Shown piece by piece: positions 54,168 through 63,732 of a stretch of 64,000 bases of DNA. Position 1 is the first letter of the stretch, and each line of letters opens with the position of its first letter. Made by a program: the position numbers and the translations under genes. The DNA comes from Bradyrhizobium sp. PSBB068 (GTDB lineage: Bacteria > Pseudomonadota > Alphaproteobacteria > Rhizobiales > Xanthobacteraceae): the NCBI GenBank assembly GCA_016839165.1, contig CP069300.1:6644001-6708000 (forward strand). Direction: 5' to 3'. Under the pieces are notes generated by a model, which ran no database searches, was not told the DNA's origin, and saw nothing but the letters and a program-made list of their open reading frames with translations.

Positions 54168-55916
54168 ATGATCATCCGCCGCCGGGATTTCCTAAAGACT
54201 TCGGCCGCCGCGACGCTTGTGGCCGGCCTGCCCCGCCTTGCCCGCGGCGCCGATACCGCGAGCGTCTACGACCTCGAACGCTTCGGCAACGCCCGCATCC
54301 TGCATTTGACCGACACCCATGCGCAGCTGAAGCCGGTGTTCTTCCGTGAATCCAGCGTCAATCTCGGCGTCGGCGCGATGGCCGGCCAGCCGCCGCATCT
54401 GGTCGGCAAGGCATTCCTCGACCGCTTCGGCATCCGGCCCGATAGCGCCGACGCCTATGCCTTCACCTGTGTCGAGTTCGAGAAGGCCGCCGGACGCTTC
54501 GGCCGGCTCGGCGGCTTTGCCCATCTGAAGACGCTGATCGACAAGTTGCGCGCCGATGTCGGCGAGAAGCGCTCGATCCTGCTCGACGGCGGCGACCTCT
54601 GGCAGGGCACCGGGCTTGCCAACGCCATGAACGGCGCCGACATGGTGGAGGCCGCCAACCTGCTCGGCATCGAGGCGATGACCGGGCATTGGGAATTCAC
54701 CTATGGCGAGCAGGTGCTGCGCGACAATCTCTCCCGCTTCAAGGGCGAGTTCCTGGCGCAGAACGTATTCCTGACCGAGGAAGCCGCGTTCAACGACGCC
54801 AAGGCGTTCGATCCCGCCTCGGGGCGGGTGTTCAAGCCGTCTGTTATCAAGGAGATCGGCGGCCATCGCGTCGCGATCATCGGCCAGGCCTTCCCCTATG
54901 TGCCGATCGCGCATCCCAAGCGCTTCACGCCGGACTGGACATTCGGCATCCGCGACGACGAATTGCAGAAGCTGGTCGACGGCCATCGCAACAACGACAA
55001 GGTCGAGGCGGTGATCCTGCTGTCGCATAACGGCATGGATGTCGACCTCAAGCTCGCCAGCCGCGTCACCGGCATCGACGTCATCCTCGGCGGCCACACC
55101 CATGACGCGATCCCGATCCCGATCACGGTGACCAATGCCGGCGGCGTCACGCTGGTCACCAATGCCGGCTCCAACGGCAAGTTCATCGGCGTGCTCGATC
55201 TCGACCTCGCCAAGGGCAAGGTCGCCAATCTCCGCTACCGCCTGCTGCCGGTGTTCGCCGAGCTGTTGAAGCCCGATCCCGCAATGCAGGCACTGATCGA
55301 CAAGATGCGCGATCCGCATGCCGACGAATGGAGCGACAAGCTCGGCACCGCCGACCGCCTGCTTTACCGCCGCGGTAATTTCTCCGGCACCGTCGACCAA
55401 TTGATCTGCGACGCGCTGCTGAACGAGCTCAACGCCGAGATCGCGCTGTCGCCGGGCTTCCGCTGGGGCCTCACCACGCTCGCCGGCCAGCCGATCACCA
55501 TGGAGGACGTGCTGTCGGAGACCGCGATCACCTATCCCGAGACCTACCTCGCGACGATGACCGGCAGCCAGATCAAGGATGTGCTGGAAGACGTCTGCGA
55601 CAATCTGTTCAACGCCGATCCCTATTATCAGCAGGGCGGCGACATGGTGCGCGTCGGCGGCCTCGCCTACACCTGCACGCCCACCGAGAGCGTCGGCAAG
55701 CGCATCTCCGAGCTGAAGCTCGGCAACGGCAAGCATCTCGAAGCCGGCAAGCATTACAAGGTCGCGGGCTGGGCTTCCGTCAACCAGCAGAACGGCGCGC
55801 CGATCTGGGATGTCGTCGCCAGGCATCTACGCGCCGGCCGGCCGCCGAACCGCGAAGAACCCGGCGTGACGTTGAAAGGCGTCGAGGGCAATTTGGGCAT
55901 TGCGAGGCACGGATGA
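54168..55916 (+). CDS. soxB: Thiosulfohydrolase SoxB
   Basis: 582 residues. Twin-Arg signal RRRDFLKTSAAATL, then a 5'-nucleotidase-like dimanganese domain with TDTHAQLKP, GGDLWQGTG, SHNGMD and GGHTHDA. It hydrolyses sulfate from the SoxY-bound conjugate. ATG 54168 directly precedes the signal. Its stop overlaps the next start. Confidence 0.95.
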   Translation: MIIRRRDFLKTSAAATLVAGLPRLARGADTASVYDLERFGNARILHLTDTHAQLKPVFFRESSVNLGVGAMAGQPPHLVGKAFLDRFGIRPDSADAYAFTCVEFEKAAGRFGRLGGFAHLKTLIDKLRADVGEKRSILLDGGDLWQGTGLANAMNGADMVEAANLLGIEAMTGHWEFTYGEQVLRDNLSRFKGEFLAQNVFLTEEAAFNDAKAFDPASGRVFKPSVIKEIGGHRVAIIGQAFPYVPIAHPKRFTPDWTFGIRDDELQKLVDGHRNNDKVEAVILLSHNGMDVDLKLASRVTGIDVILGGHTHDAIPIPITVTNAGGVTLVTNAGSNGKFIGVLDLDLAKGKVANLRYRLLPVFAELLKPDPAMQALIDKMRDPHADEWSDKLGTADRLLYRRGNFSGTVDQLICDALLNELNAEIALSPGFRWGLTTLAGQPITMEDVLSETAITYPETYLATMTGSQIKDVLEDVCDNLFNADPYYQQGGDMVRVGGLAYTCTPTESVGKRISELKLGNGKHLEAGKHYKVAGWASVNQQNGAPIWDVVARHLRAGRPPNREEPGVTLKGVEGNLGIARHG

Positions 55917-56368
55917 CGCGGCGCGCGCTGATCGCGGCGTTCGGCTGTGCTCTGATCGTGCTGGCGATGCCGCTCGCCCGCGCCCAGCTCGCGCCGTTGC
56001 AGGACAAGCCGTTCGCCGAGCACAAGGTCGTGCTGCAGCTGTCCGACAACGATCCGAGAAAGCAGGGCCTCGTCCTCAGCGTCGCCAGCAATCTGATGAA
56101 GCACTACGACCCCGACAAGGTCGCGGTCGAGATCGTCGCCTTCGGCCCGGGCATCGAGCTGCTGAGGCCCGATAACGCCAATCGCAAGCTGGTCGAGAGC
56201 CTGGTCGCGCAGGGCGCGCGGATCGACATCTGCCTCAACACCGTCGACACCATCGAGCGCGACACCGGCAAGCGGCCGGACTACATCGCCGCCGCCACGC
56301 CGGTGCAGGTTGGTGTCGCACAGATCCTGCTGTTGACCGAGAACGGCTACACGCTGGTGCGGCCGTAG
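55913..56368 (+). CDS. Exported DsrE family protein
   Basis: 151 residues. Signal peptide ends near ARAQL, and the rest (HKVVLQLSDNDPRKQGLVLS to GVAQILLLTENGYTLVRP) has the DsrE/DsrF-like fold. The Cys in RIDICLNT could handle sulfane sulfur. ATGA overlap with soxB places it in the sox operon; precise role unknown. Confidence 0.78.
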   Translation: MTRRALIAAFGCALIVLAMPLARAQLAPLQDKPFAEHKVVLQLSDNDPRKQGLVLSVASNLMKHYDPDKVAVEIVAFGPGIELLRPDNANRKLVESLVAQGARIDICLNTVDTIERDTGKRPDYIAAATPVQVGVAQILLLTENGYTLVRP

Positions 56369-56507
56369 GAATCCCCCAAAGCGAATACCCGTCATCGGAA
56401 AGAGCCGGGTTGTCGCCCCTTCAAGACGCGCGACGCGCTGCCCAGGATGACGCTGGATCTAGGGGTGCGGGCCGGGCGCCGCGGGGATGTATTTGCTTTG
56501 AATCAAC

Positions 56508-56527
56508 CATATTTATGGAATAATATG
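56508..56527. promoter_or_regulatory. AT-rich operator candidate upstream of the MBL-rhodanese gene
   Basis: CATATT-N8-AATATG, a 20-bp dyad in an otherwise GC-rich intergenic region, 38 bp before the start codon. Dyads of this style bind ArsR-type sulfide sensors (BigR/SqrR). The binding protein is not in the window. Confidence 0.45.
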
Positions 56528-56564
56528 CTTCTAATGACTTGAATCGAAGAATAGGTAAGCCGCC

Positions 56565-57605
56565 ATGATCTTTCGTCAGCTGTTCGACAGCGTGTCCGGC
56601 ACCTACAGCTATCTGCTCGCGAGCCGCGCCGGCGGCGAGGCGCTGATCCTCGATCCGGTGCTGGAAAAGGCCGACCGCTACTGCAAGCTGCTGCAAGAAC
56701 TCGACCTCCGGCTGGTGAAAGCCGTCGACACCCATCTGCATGCCGATCACGTCACCGGCCTCGGCGAACTGCGCGATCGCACCCAGTGCATCACCATCAT
56801 GGGCGAGCAGAGCAAGGCCGACGTGGTCTCGATGCGCGTCTCCGACGGCGACAGGGTGACGATCGAGGGCCTCTGCCTCGAGGCGATGTACACGCCCGGC
56901 CACACCGACGATTCCTATAGCTATCTGATGGGCGACCGCGTCTTCACCGGCGACACGCTGTTGATCCGCGGCACCGGTCGCACCGATTTCCAGAACGGCA
57001 GCGCGCGGGCGCAATACGATTCGATCTTCAACCGCCTGCTCAAGCTGCCCGAGGAGACGATGGTGTTTCCCGCGCATGACTACAAGGGCGACACCGTCTC
57101 CACCATCGGCGAGGAGAAGCGCTACAATCCGCGGCTGCAGGTGAAATCGATCGACGACTATGTCGAGCTGATGAACAACCTCAATCTGCCGAGCCCGAAG
57201 CTGATGGATGTCGTGGTGCCCGCTAACATGCATGTCGGCCTGCACCAGGACGAACTTGCCAAGGAAGGCCTCTCGCTGAACACGCGCGACGCCATCGCAA
57301 GCCTCGGCCGGCCCGACGTGCTGCTGGTCGATCTGCGCGAGAGCGCCGAGCGCGCCAAGCACGGCACGCTGGCGGGCGCGCTGCATGCGCCGTATCCCGG
57401 GATTTGCGCCACCTTGCAGCCGGGAGGCATGCTGCGCGAAGTCGCCGCCGCGACCGGCCGCCGCGTCGTGTTCTTCTGCGCCTTCGGCGAGCGCTCCGCA
57501 ATGGCGGTCGCCGCCGCCAAGAAAGCCGGACTGACCAACACCGCCCATATCGAGGGCGGCATCGACGCCTGGAAGAAGGCCGGCGGCCCGGTGGTGATGG
57601 GATAG
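56565..57605 (+). CDS. Metallo-beta-lactamase and rhodanese fusion protein
   Basis: 346 residues. MBL-fold part with THLHADH (56-62) and TGDTLLIRGTGRTDFQNG, typical of ETHE1/Blh-like persulfide dioxygenases, then a C-terminal rhodanese domain with active Cys305 in FFCAFGERS. Such proteins oxidise or move sulfane sulfur. Fits beside the sox genes and behind an AT-rich operator. Confidence 0.9.
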   Translation: MIFRQLFDSVSGTYSYLLASRAGGEALILDPVLEKADRYCKLLQELDLRLVKAVDTHLHADHVTGLGELRDRTQCITIMGEQSKADVVSMRVSDGDRVTIEGLCLEAMYTPGHTDDSYSYLMGDRVFTGDTLLIRGTGRTDFQNGSARAQYDSIFNRLLKLPEETMVFPAHDYKGDTVSTIGEEKRYNPRLQVKSIDDYVELMNNLNLPSPKLMDVVVPANMHVGLHQDELAKEGLSLNTRDAIASLGRPDVLLVDLRESAERAKHGTLAGALHAPYPGICATLQPGGMLREVAAATGRRVVFFCAFGERSAMAVAAAKKAGLTNTAHIEGGIDAWKKAGGPVVMG

Positions 57606-57795
57606 GCGCCTAACCGCGCGCACACATGAATATCACCGTCACTGAGGTATTCGCCTCTTCGGCGAGCCTCGAAGGGCGACGGTCCCGCTCTCTGCACATG
57701 TGGAAATGTCCGGGCCGCGCATCCTTCGAGGCTCGCAAGAGCTCGCACCTCCAGCGACAAAGGCGAAGCCTTTGCGCGGGGATGACGGGACCGCT

Positions 57796-58812
57796 CTACC
57801 GCGTCACCCGCTTGAGCTCTTCCGTCAGCCGATCCAGCGCATCGGCCAGCATCACGCCGCCGCATACCGTGAGCCGCTCGGGCAACACGATGCGCTTGCC
57901 CTCCGGATAGAAGCGCTCCAGCGCCGGATGCAACAGGAAGGCGCGGCCCTCGTCCTCGGCGTGATTCCCGGCCTCCGACACCAGGATGAAATCCGGCCGT
58001 AGTTGCACGATCGCCTCCAGCGAAGCGAAGCCGCCGGCACCAAGCCCGAGCTCGCCTGCGGCATTGGTCAGGCCGGTTGCCGCCAGCAACGAGCTGATCA
58101 GGCTACTGTCGCCCGCGACGAAGCCGCGCCGCTCCAGCGGCAGCACGCGATAGTGATGCGCGCTCGCGACCGCCCGCACCTGCGCGACGGCCGCGTCGAG
58201 CCGCGCGATATCGGCTTGCGCGCGCTGCGGATGCTGCAGCACGTCGCCCATCGCCCGGATCTGGTCCTTCACCTCGTCCAGCGTGCGCGGCACGGTGAAT
58301 TCGACCAAAGACAACCCGTGGGCCTTGAGCAAGTCGCGAGTCGCGCGCTTGTCGAACAGGCTGACGACGACGAGATCGGGCTTGAGCAGCAGAACGTCCT
58401 CGGCCCCGCCGGACAGGCGCGGATAGTTGCGCGCCTTTCCGGCGGTCCAGGATTGCCAGGCGTCGCGCGAGAAGCGGCTGAGACCGAGGATCTGATCCGG
58501 ATCGGCCAGCGACAGCACCAGCTGGTCGCTGCAGACGTTCATCGAGACGATGCGTGGTCCGGCGGCGGACGCGGCATTACACGACATGATCCATGTCAGA
58601 AACGCGAACACCAGCGCAAGGTGAAACGAAGCGAGATGCCGGCCGCGCCGAAACTGCGCCCCCTCTCCCGCTTGCGGGGGAGGGCTGGGGTGGGGGTTCT
58701 CTCCGCGAATCGCATTGTGGAGAGAGCCCGCACCCGCATCGCATCCCTGATGCGATGCGACCTCCCCCGCAAGCGGGAGAGGTGCACCGAGTTCGTGGCA
58801 ATGCCGGATCAT
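57796..58812 (-). CDS. btuF: Vitamin B12 ABC transporter, substrate-binding protein BtuF-like
   Basis: 338 residues from ATG 58812, whose first base is shared with the btuD stop (TGATG). The mature protein starts near AASAAGPRIVSMNVC and has the class III binding-protein pattern (LLLKPDLVVVSLFD). About 45 residues between MIRHCHELGAP and the hydrophobic signal core are encoded by a palindromic repeat (PLPLAGE, HPSPPPQAGEG). The true start could instead be a GTG after the repeat. Cobalamin as ligand is inferred from the riboswitch-btuB neighbour. Confidence 0.8.
   Translation of the reverse strand: MIRHCHELGAPLPLAGEVASHQGCDAGAGSLHNAIRGENPHPSPPPQAGEGAQFRRGRHLASFHLALVFAFLTWIMSCNAASAAGPRIVSMNVCSDQLVLSLADPDQILGLSRFSRDAWQSWTAGKARNYPRLSGGAEDVLLLKPDLVVVSLFDKRATRDLLKAHGLSLVEFTVPRTLDEVKDQIRAMGDVLQHPQRAQADIARLDAAVAQVRAVASAHHYRVLPLERRGFVAGDSSLISSLLAATGLTNAAGELGLGAGGFASLEAIVQLRPDFILVSEAGNHAEDEGRAFLLHPALERFYPEGKRIVLPERLTVCGGVMLADALDRLTEELKRVTR
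58655..58795. repeat. Palindromic element within the 5' end of btuF
   Basis: CTCTCCCGCTTGCGGGGGAG at the left pairs with CTCCCCCGCAAGCGGGAGAG at the right, with a second inner inverted pair (GCATCGCATC / GATGCGATGC). Related to the element in hrpB. Confidence 0.7.
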
Positions 58813-59585
58813 CACACGTCCGCCCACGGCACGATCACTGTCTCGCGCCGAAATTCGGCGCGATAGGCGCTGACCCGGAACACGCTGGCGAGGACGCTCT
58901 CCGACAATGCCTCATCAGGCGTGCCCTGCGCCGCCAGCCGTCCCTCCGACAGCACCAACACATGATCGGCGAAGCGCGCGGCGAGCCCGAGATCATGCGT
59001 CACCACGATGACCAGCACGCCGGTGTCGGCGACATTGCGCAGCTTCTGCATCACGTCGATCTGGTGGCGCGGATCGAGCGATGCGGTCGGCTCGTCGGCG
59101 AGGATCACCGGCGCCTCGACCGCGAGCACCCTAGCCAGCGCTACGCGGCTGCGCTCGCCGCCGGACAGCTCGGTGACGCGGCGATCACTGAATTCGACGA
59201 CGTCGACCGCCTGCATCGCTCGCAGCACGGCTTCCACATCCCTCGGCGACAGCCGTCCCGGGTCGGTGGCGCCATGCGGATAGCGGCCGAGCGCGACGAT
59301 GTCCCGCGCCGGCAGCGGCCAATGCACCATGTGCCCTTGCGGCAGATAGGCGAAGCGCTTGGCGCGCTCGCGCAGAGGCAGCAACGCCAGCGCATCGTCG
59401 CCGATCCGGATCTCACCGTTCGACGGGATCAGCCCGGCCAGCGCGCGCAGCAGCGTGGTCTTGCCGGCGCCGTTCGGCCCGACCAGCGCGACCAGATGAC
59501 CCGGGGCCAGCGACAACGAAATATCATGCAGCACCTCGCGACGGCCGAGCGACGCATAGAGACCACTGGTGGTAAGCAATGTCAT
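58812..59585 (-). CDS. btuD: Vitamin B12 ABC transporter, ATP-binding protein
   Basis: 257 residues. Walker A GPNGAGKTT, Q-loop YLPQGHM, signature LSGGERSRV, Walker B VILADEPT and H-loop VVTHD are all in place. ATG 59585 overlaps the btuC stop by ATGA. Powers BtuC import. Confidence 0.94.
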   Translation of the reverse strand: MTLLTTSGLYASLGRREVLHDISLSLAPGHLVALVGPNGAGKTTLLRALAGLIPSNGEIRIGDDALALLPLRERAKRFAYLPQGHMVHWPLPARDIVALGRYPHGATDPGRLSPRDVEAVLRAMQAVDVVEFSDRRVTELSGGERSRVALARVLAVEAPVILADEPTASLDPRHQIDVMQKLRNVADTGVLVIVVTHDLGLAARFADHVLVLSEGRLAAQGTPDEALSESVLASVFRVSAYRAEFRRETVIVPWADV

Positions 59586-60634
59586 GCCACGCCCCCACCG
59601 AGCGCGCGGCGTTCGCGCATGATCAAATAGAGGAAGAACGGCACGCCGATGATCGAGGTCAGCACGCCGACCTTGATGTCCGAGGTCGACGGGATGATGC
59701 GCACCGCGATATCGGCGGCGAGCAGCAGGGCCGAGCCGGTAAGCGCGCTCGGCACCAGAAGCCGCGCCGGATCGTGGCCGATCAGCGGTCGCATCAGATG
59801 CGGGGCGACGAGCCCAATGAAACCGATCGTGCCGGTCACGGCAACCGCGCCGCCGACGCCGAGCGCAACGCCTGTGATCACAAGGAGCCGCAGCCGGGCG
59901 ACATCGACGCCGAGGCTCTGTGCGGCCTCCTCGCCGAGCGTCAGCGTGCGGAAGGCGTTCGCCTGGCTCAGCAGGATGGCGGCACCCGCGACGATGAAGG
60001 GCAGCGCCAGCGCCACGTGCTGGAAGCTGCGGTCCTCCAGCGAGCCGAGCAGCCAGAACGCGATCTCCAGCACCACGAACGGATTGCTGGAGAGGTTCAT
60101 CACCAGGGCGGTCGCGGCTCCCGCAAAGCTCGAGATCGCGAGCCCCGCGAGGATCAGGATCAGCAGCCCGGCATTGCGGCCGGCGATCGCGAGCAGCGCG
60201 AACACCGAGCCGAAGGCGGCGATGATCGCCACCACCGGCAGTGCATACGAGCGTACATCGGCAAGCCCCAGCGCGATCACCAACACCGCGCCGAATGCCG
60301 CGGATTGCGGCGCGCCGAACAGCGATGGCGAGGCCAGCGGATTGCGCAGCAGGCCCTGCAGCGCCGCGCCTGACAGCCCGAGAATGCCGCCGATCGCGAA
60401 TGCAAGGATGGTGCGCGGCAGGCGGATCTCGCGCACGATCACCTGCGCCACGTCGCTGCCGCCGCCGAACAGCGCCTCGATCACCGCAAGCGGCGACAAC
60501 CGCACCGGCCCGATGCCGAGCGAGATCACCAGCAGCAGCGCCACGAGCGCGAGCAGCGCCGCGGTGGCACCCCACCGGCGCCGCGCCGCGACCTCGGCCG
60601 CCAAGGCAAACTCCTGCACGCTCATTGGATCCAT
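59582..60634 (-). CDS. btuC: Vitamin B12 ABC transporter, permease
   Basis: 350 residues, about ten membrane segments, FecCD family. RLPRTILAFAIGGILGLSGA and the conserved GFIGLVAPHLMRPLIG region are seen. ATG 60634 (or 60625) lies before the first membrane part. First gene of btuC-D-F on the minus strand, divergent from btuB. Confidence 0.92.
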   Translation of the reverse strand: MDPMSVQEFALAAEVAARRRWGATAALLALVALLLVISLGIGPVRLSPLAVIEALFGGGSDVAQVIVREIRLPRTILAFAIGGILGLSGAALQGLLRNPLASPSLFGAPQSAAFGAVLVIALGLADVRSYALPVVAIIAAFGSVFALLAIAGRNAGLLILILAGLAISSFAGAATALVMNLSSNPFVVLEIAFWLLGSLEDRSFQHVALALPFIVAGAAILLSQANAFRTLTLGEEAAQSLGVDVARLRLLVITGVALGVGGAVAVTGTIGFIGLVAPHLMRPLIGHDPARLLVPSALTGSALLLAADIAVRIIPSTSDIKVGVLTSIIGVPFFLYLIMRERRALGGGVA

Positions 60635-60751
60635 GCTCTTACAGCGATCGCCGTGGCAGACAAGCGACACTCGACAAAAACCGTGGCCGTGCGGCGATCG
60701 CCCGACCGCCGCCGGATTGACTTTGCTGCGCGGCCGAACCCTAGATGAACA

Positions 60752-60945
60752 TGACGGTTCTTTGATGAGATGAAAAGGGAATGCGGTGCGGGGAAACCTC
60801 CCCAAGGCCGCGGCTGCCCCCGCAACTGTATGCGGTGAATCCTTCGTCAGATGCCACTGGGAGTCTCGGTCCTGGGAAGGCGACGAAGGGTAACGACCCG
60901 CGAGCCAGGAGACCTGCCGTCAGCCGTGGTCACACGCGAGGATGC
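60752..60945 (+). ncRNA. Cobalamin riboswitch upstream of btuB
   Basis: AAAAGGGAATGCGGTGCGG, then CCCCGCAACTGTATGCGG and the invariant B12 box AGCCAGGAGACCTGCC at 60903-60918 define the adenosylcobalamin riboswitch. It would reduce btuB expression when B12 is plentiful. About 100 bp separate it from the btuB start. The 5' part of this 409-bp gap must also hold the btuC promoter. Confidence 0.95.
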
Positions 60946-61043
60946 CGGTCGGGGAGTACAGGCATGAGCTTCACCTGATGCGGCAAGCACATGGTGAGAC
61001 TGGTTCGCGGTGACGTGCCACTGACGTTACCGAGGTCTCGCCT

Positions 61044-63305
61044 ATGTTCTGCTACCCTGCCCGTCGGCGCCGCGCGCTTCTGCTCGCGTCGACGATGATC
61101 GTGCCGTCAATCATCATCTCAGCCGCGCGGGCGCAGCAGGCGCCCGCTCCCGATCAGCTGCCCGCGATCGAAGTCACCAAGCCGGGCGACCAGAATGTCA
61201 CGCGCGCCAAGCCGGCGGCCGACCAAACACCGGCACCGCGCCGCCCGGCGCCGGGCACCACGCAGAGCAACAACGCGGGCAGCGGAAGCGGATCGGGCGC
61301 GACCGGGACCGGTGTAGTCACCGGAACGGGCGACGCCGGTGGCGGCCGCCAGTTCGCCGGTATTGTCGGCTCCTCCTCGACCGTGATCACGGCCGACGAC
61401 ATCGCGCATTCGCCGGTGCAGTCGCTGCCCGAGATTCTCGCGCAGGTGCCGGGCGTGCAGTTGCAAACGCCCTATGGAGGACCGAACGGCGCCAAGACCT
61501 CGGTCGACCTGCGCGGCTTCGGCGCGTTCGCCTCCGACAACACCCTGTTCCTGCTCAACGGCCGCCGCCTCAACGACGTCGACAAGGCCGGCTTCGACCT
61601 CACCACGATCCCGCTCGATTCGATCGCGCGGATCGAGATCGTCAGAGGCAACAGCGGCGCGGTGCTCTATGGCGACAACGCGGTGGGCGGCGTGGTCAAC
61701 ATCATCACCAAGACCGGCGCTGGCGGTCCACCCGCCACGATCAGGGCCGAGGGCGGGTTCGGTTCCTTCAATAGCCGGATGGCGGCCGTGTCCGCGGCGC
61801 TCAATTCCGGACCCTGGTCGACCTCGTTCTACGGCAATGGCATCAAGTCCGACGGCTACCGCGTCAACAATGCGCTCGACCAGCGCAACGCGGTCGGCAG
61901 CGTCAACTACACCACGTCGGATCTAATCGCCTTCCTGACCGTCACCGGCAGCGACCAGAAGCTCGGCCTGCCCGGCGGACGGCTGGTCGATCCGTCGATC
62001 GGCGTCAACCAGCTGCTCACCGATCGCCGCGGCGCGGCGACGCCGTTCGACTACGCCAACCAGCAGACGGCAAGCGTCACGGCCGGCTTTACCAAAACAT
62101 TGACCAACGGCGTCGACCTCATCGTCGACGGCGGCTGGCGGCAGCGTGAGACGCAAAGCGGCTTCTTCGGCACAGTGCCGACCATCAGCTTCGCCTCGAC
62201 CTACAACGATGCGGCGCTGCAGACCTGGTCGCTGACACCGCGGCTCAGCATCAAGAACGTCGCGTTCGGAATGCCGTCGACGATCCTGACCGGCATCGAC
62301 TATTACGATTCGACGTTCCGCGAGGCGCGCGGCGCCTATCAGGGCGTCGACCCCTTCCACATCTACAACATCGAGCAGCAGACCGTCGCCGGTTACTGGC
62401 AGCATACGCTGGGTCTGTTGCCGACGACCGATTTCTCCTACGGCGCGCGCGTGCAGAATACCAACGTCTCGGCGCGCGACCGCTACGACCCGAACGCGCC
62501 GTTCGCGTTCGACACGCAGGCCTCCCCGCTCGGCAGCAACGAGACGCAGTACGCTGCACATGTCGGCATCGAGCATCGCTTCACCGACACCTTCTCGGTG
62601 TTCGGCCGCGCCGCGCGTGCCTTCCGCACGCCCGATGTCGATGAGCGCGTTTTGTCAGGCCCGGGCTTCGACGCGTTCTTCAACCCGTTGCCGCAGAACT
62701 TCCAGCTCAAGACCCAGACGTCAGAGGACGTCGAGGGCGGCTTCCGGGTCAAGACCAACCTGTTTCAGGTGCAGACCAGCGTCTATCTGATGGACCTCGA
62801 GAACGAGATCCATTTCAACCCGGTGCTGTTCTACAACGTCAACCTCGACCCCACGCGGCGCTATGGCTCCGAGACCAGCGCATCGCTCAAGGTCAGCGAC
62901 AGCGTCACGCTGCGCGGCGGCATGGCGATCACCCGTGCCGTGTTCCGCGACGGCATGTGGGCCGGCAACGACGTGCCGCTGGTCTCCCGCTACACCGGCA
63001 ACATCGGCCTGACCTGGAATATCTGGCAGAACTATCTGGTGTTCGACGCCACGGTGCGGGCCTGGAGCTCGCGCATCATGGACAACGATCAGGCCAACAC
63101 CCAGAGCCGGATCCCCGGCAACGCCACCGCCGATCTGAAGCTGAGCGGACAAGTCGACCGCTTCTTCTGGTCGCTCAGCGTCAACAACCTGTTCAACGCG
63201 CTGTACTACGACTACGCCATCGCGAGCTCGTTCACGGCCGGCCGCTTCTCGGCCTATCCGCTGCCCGGCCGCACCTACATGGTCAAGGCCGGCGCGACCT
63301 TCTAG
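61044..63305 (+). CDS. btuB: TonB-dependent receptor, probable B12 receptor
   Basis: 753 residues. Signal peptide ends near ARAQQ, a Pro/Gly/Ser-rich spacer (about 35-105), then the plug domain (LPEILAQVPGVQLQ, VDLRGFG, IEIVRGNSGAVLYGDNAVGG) and a beta-barrel ending in aromatic residue Phe after MVKAGAT. The riboswitch just upstream makes cobalamin its likely ligand. Confidence 0.92.
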   Translation: MFCYPARRRRALLLASTMIVPSIIISAARAQQAPAPDQLPAIEVTKPGDQNVTRAKPAADQTPAPRRPAPGTTQSNNAGSGSGSGATGTGVVTGTGDAGGGRQFAGIVGSSSTVITADDIAHSPVQSLPEILAQVPGVQLQTPYGGPNGAKTSVDLRGFGAFASDNTLFLLNGRRLNDVDKAGFDLTTIPLDSIARIEIVRGNSGAVLYGDNAVGGVVNIITKTGAGGPPATIRAEGGFGSFNSRMAAVSAALNSGPWSTSFYGNGIKSDGYRVNNALDQRNAVGSVNYTTSDLIAFLTVTGSDQKLGLPGGRLVDPSIGVNQLLTDRRGAATPFDYANQQTASVTAGFTKTLTNGVDLIVDGGWRQRETQSGFFGTVPTISFASTYNDAALQTWSLTPRLSIKNVAFGMPSTILTGIDYYDSTFREARGAYQGVDPFHIYNIEQQTVAGYWQHTLGLLPTTDFSYGARVQNTNVSARDRYDPNAPFAFDTQASPLGSNETQYAAHVGIEHRFTDTFSVFGRAARAFRTPDVDERVLSGPGFDAFFNPLPQNFQLKTQTSEDVEGGFRVKTNLFQVQTSVYLMDLENEIHFNPVLFYNVNLDPTRRYGSETSASLKVSDSVTLRGGMAITRAVFRDGMWAGNDVPLVSRYTGNIGLTWNIWQNYLVFDATVRAWSSRIMDNDQANTQSRIPGNATADLKLSGQVDRFFWSLSVNNLFNALYYDYAIASSFTAGRFSAYPLPGRTYMVKAGATF

Positions 63306-63416
63306 AGCCTGACTGGCGCGGCGGAGTGTGACCGGCCGCGCCATCTCCTCACGTTACAAGCGCCAGGGAACTGAGTAGAATTCCGGCAGATGATTTGACC
63401 CGTGCAGAGGAAACGC

Positions 63417-63587
63417 ATGGCCAAGGCAGGAAAGACAAGCAAGGGCGGCGCCACGGCTCGCGACAAGCCCGACGACAAGCCAAAGAAGCCGCCGCCGCCA
63501 GCGGCGTCTCAGGACGACGATTACGAGGATGGCGACATCGCCACGCCGAAGCTCGACCGCTACGGCAATGATGACGAGCCGTTGTGA
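63417..63587 (+). CDS. Small charged protein
   Basis: 56 residues, Lys-rich first half (KAGKTSKGG, KPKKPPPP) and acidic second half (DDDYEDGD). Probably disordered. GAGGAAA lies before ATG 63417. No family recognised. Confidence 0.5.
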   Translation: MAKAGKTSKGGATARDKPDDKPKKPPPPAASQDDDYEDGDIATPKLDRYGNDDEPL

Positions 63588-63609
63588 GCGATGAACGATC
63601 CATCCCCAC

Positions 63610-63732
63610 GGCGTCCCGGCGAAAGCCGGGACCCATACTCCGCGGCGGATGTTGGGAATGGGACTCGTTGTTCCACCGTCACTCACCAAGGACCGTTCGT
63701 GGTTATGGGTCCCGGCTTTCGCCGGGACGACG
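63610..63732. repeat. MITE-like element with inverted ends
   Basis: GGCGTCCCGGCGAAAGCCGG at the left, CCGGCTTTCGCCGGGACGAC at the right, with internal CCCATA / TATGGG next to the arms. Same family as 3811 and 12682. Confidence 0.72.
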
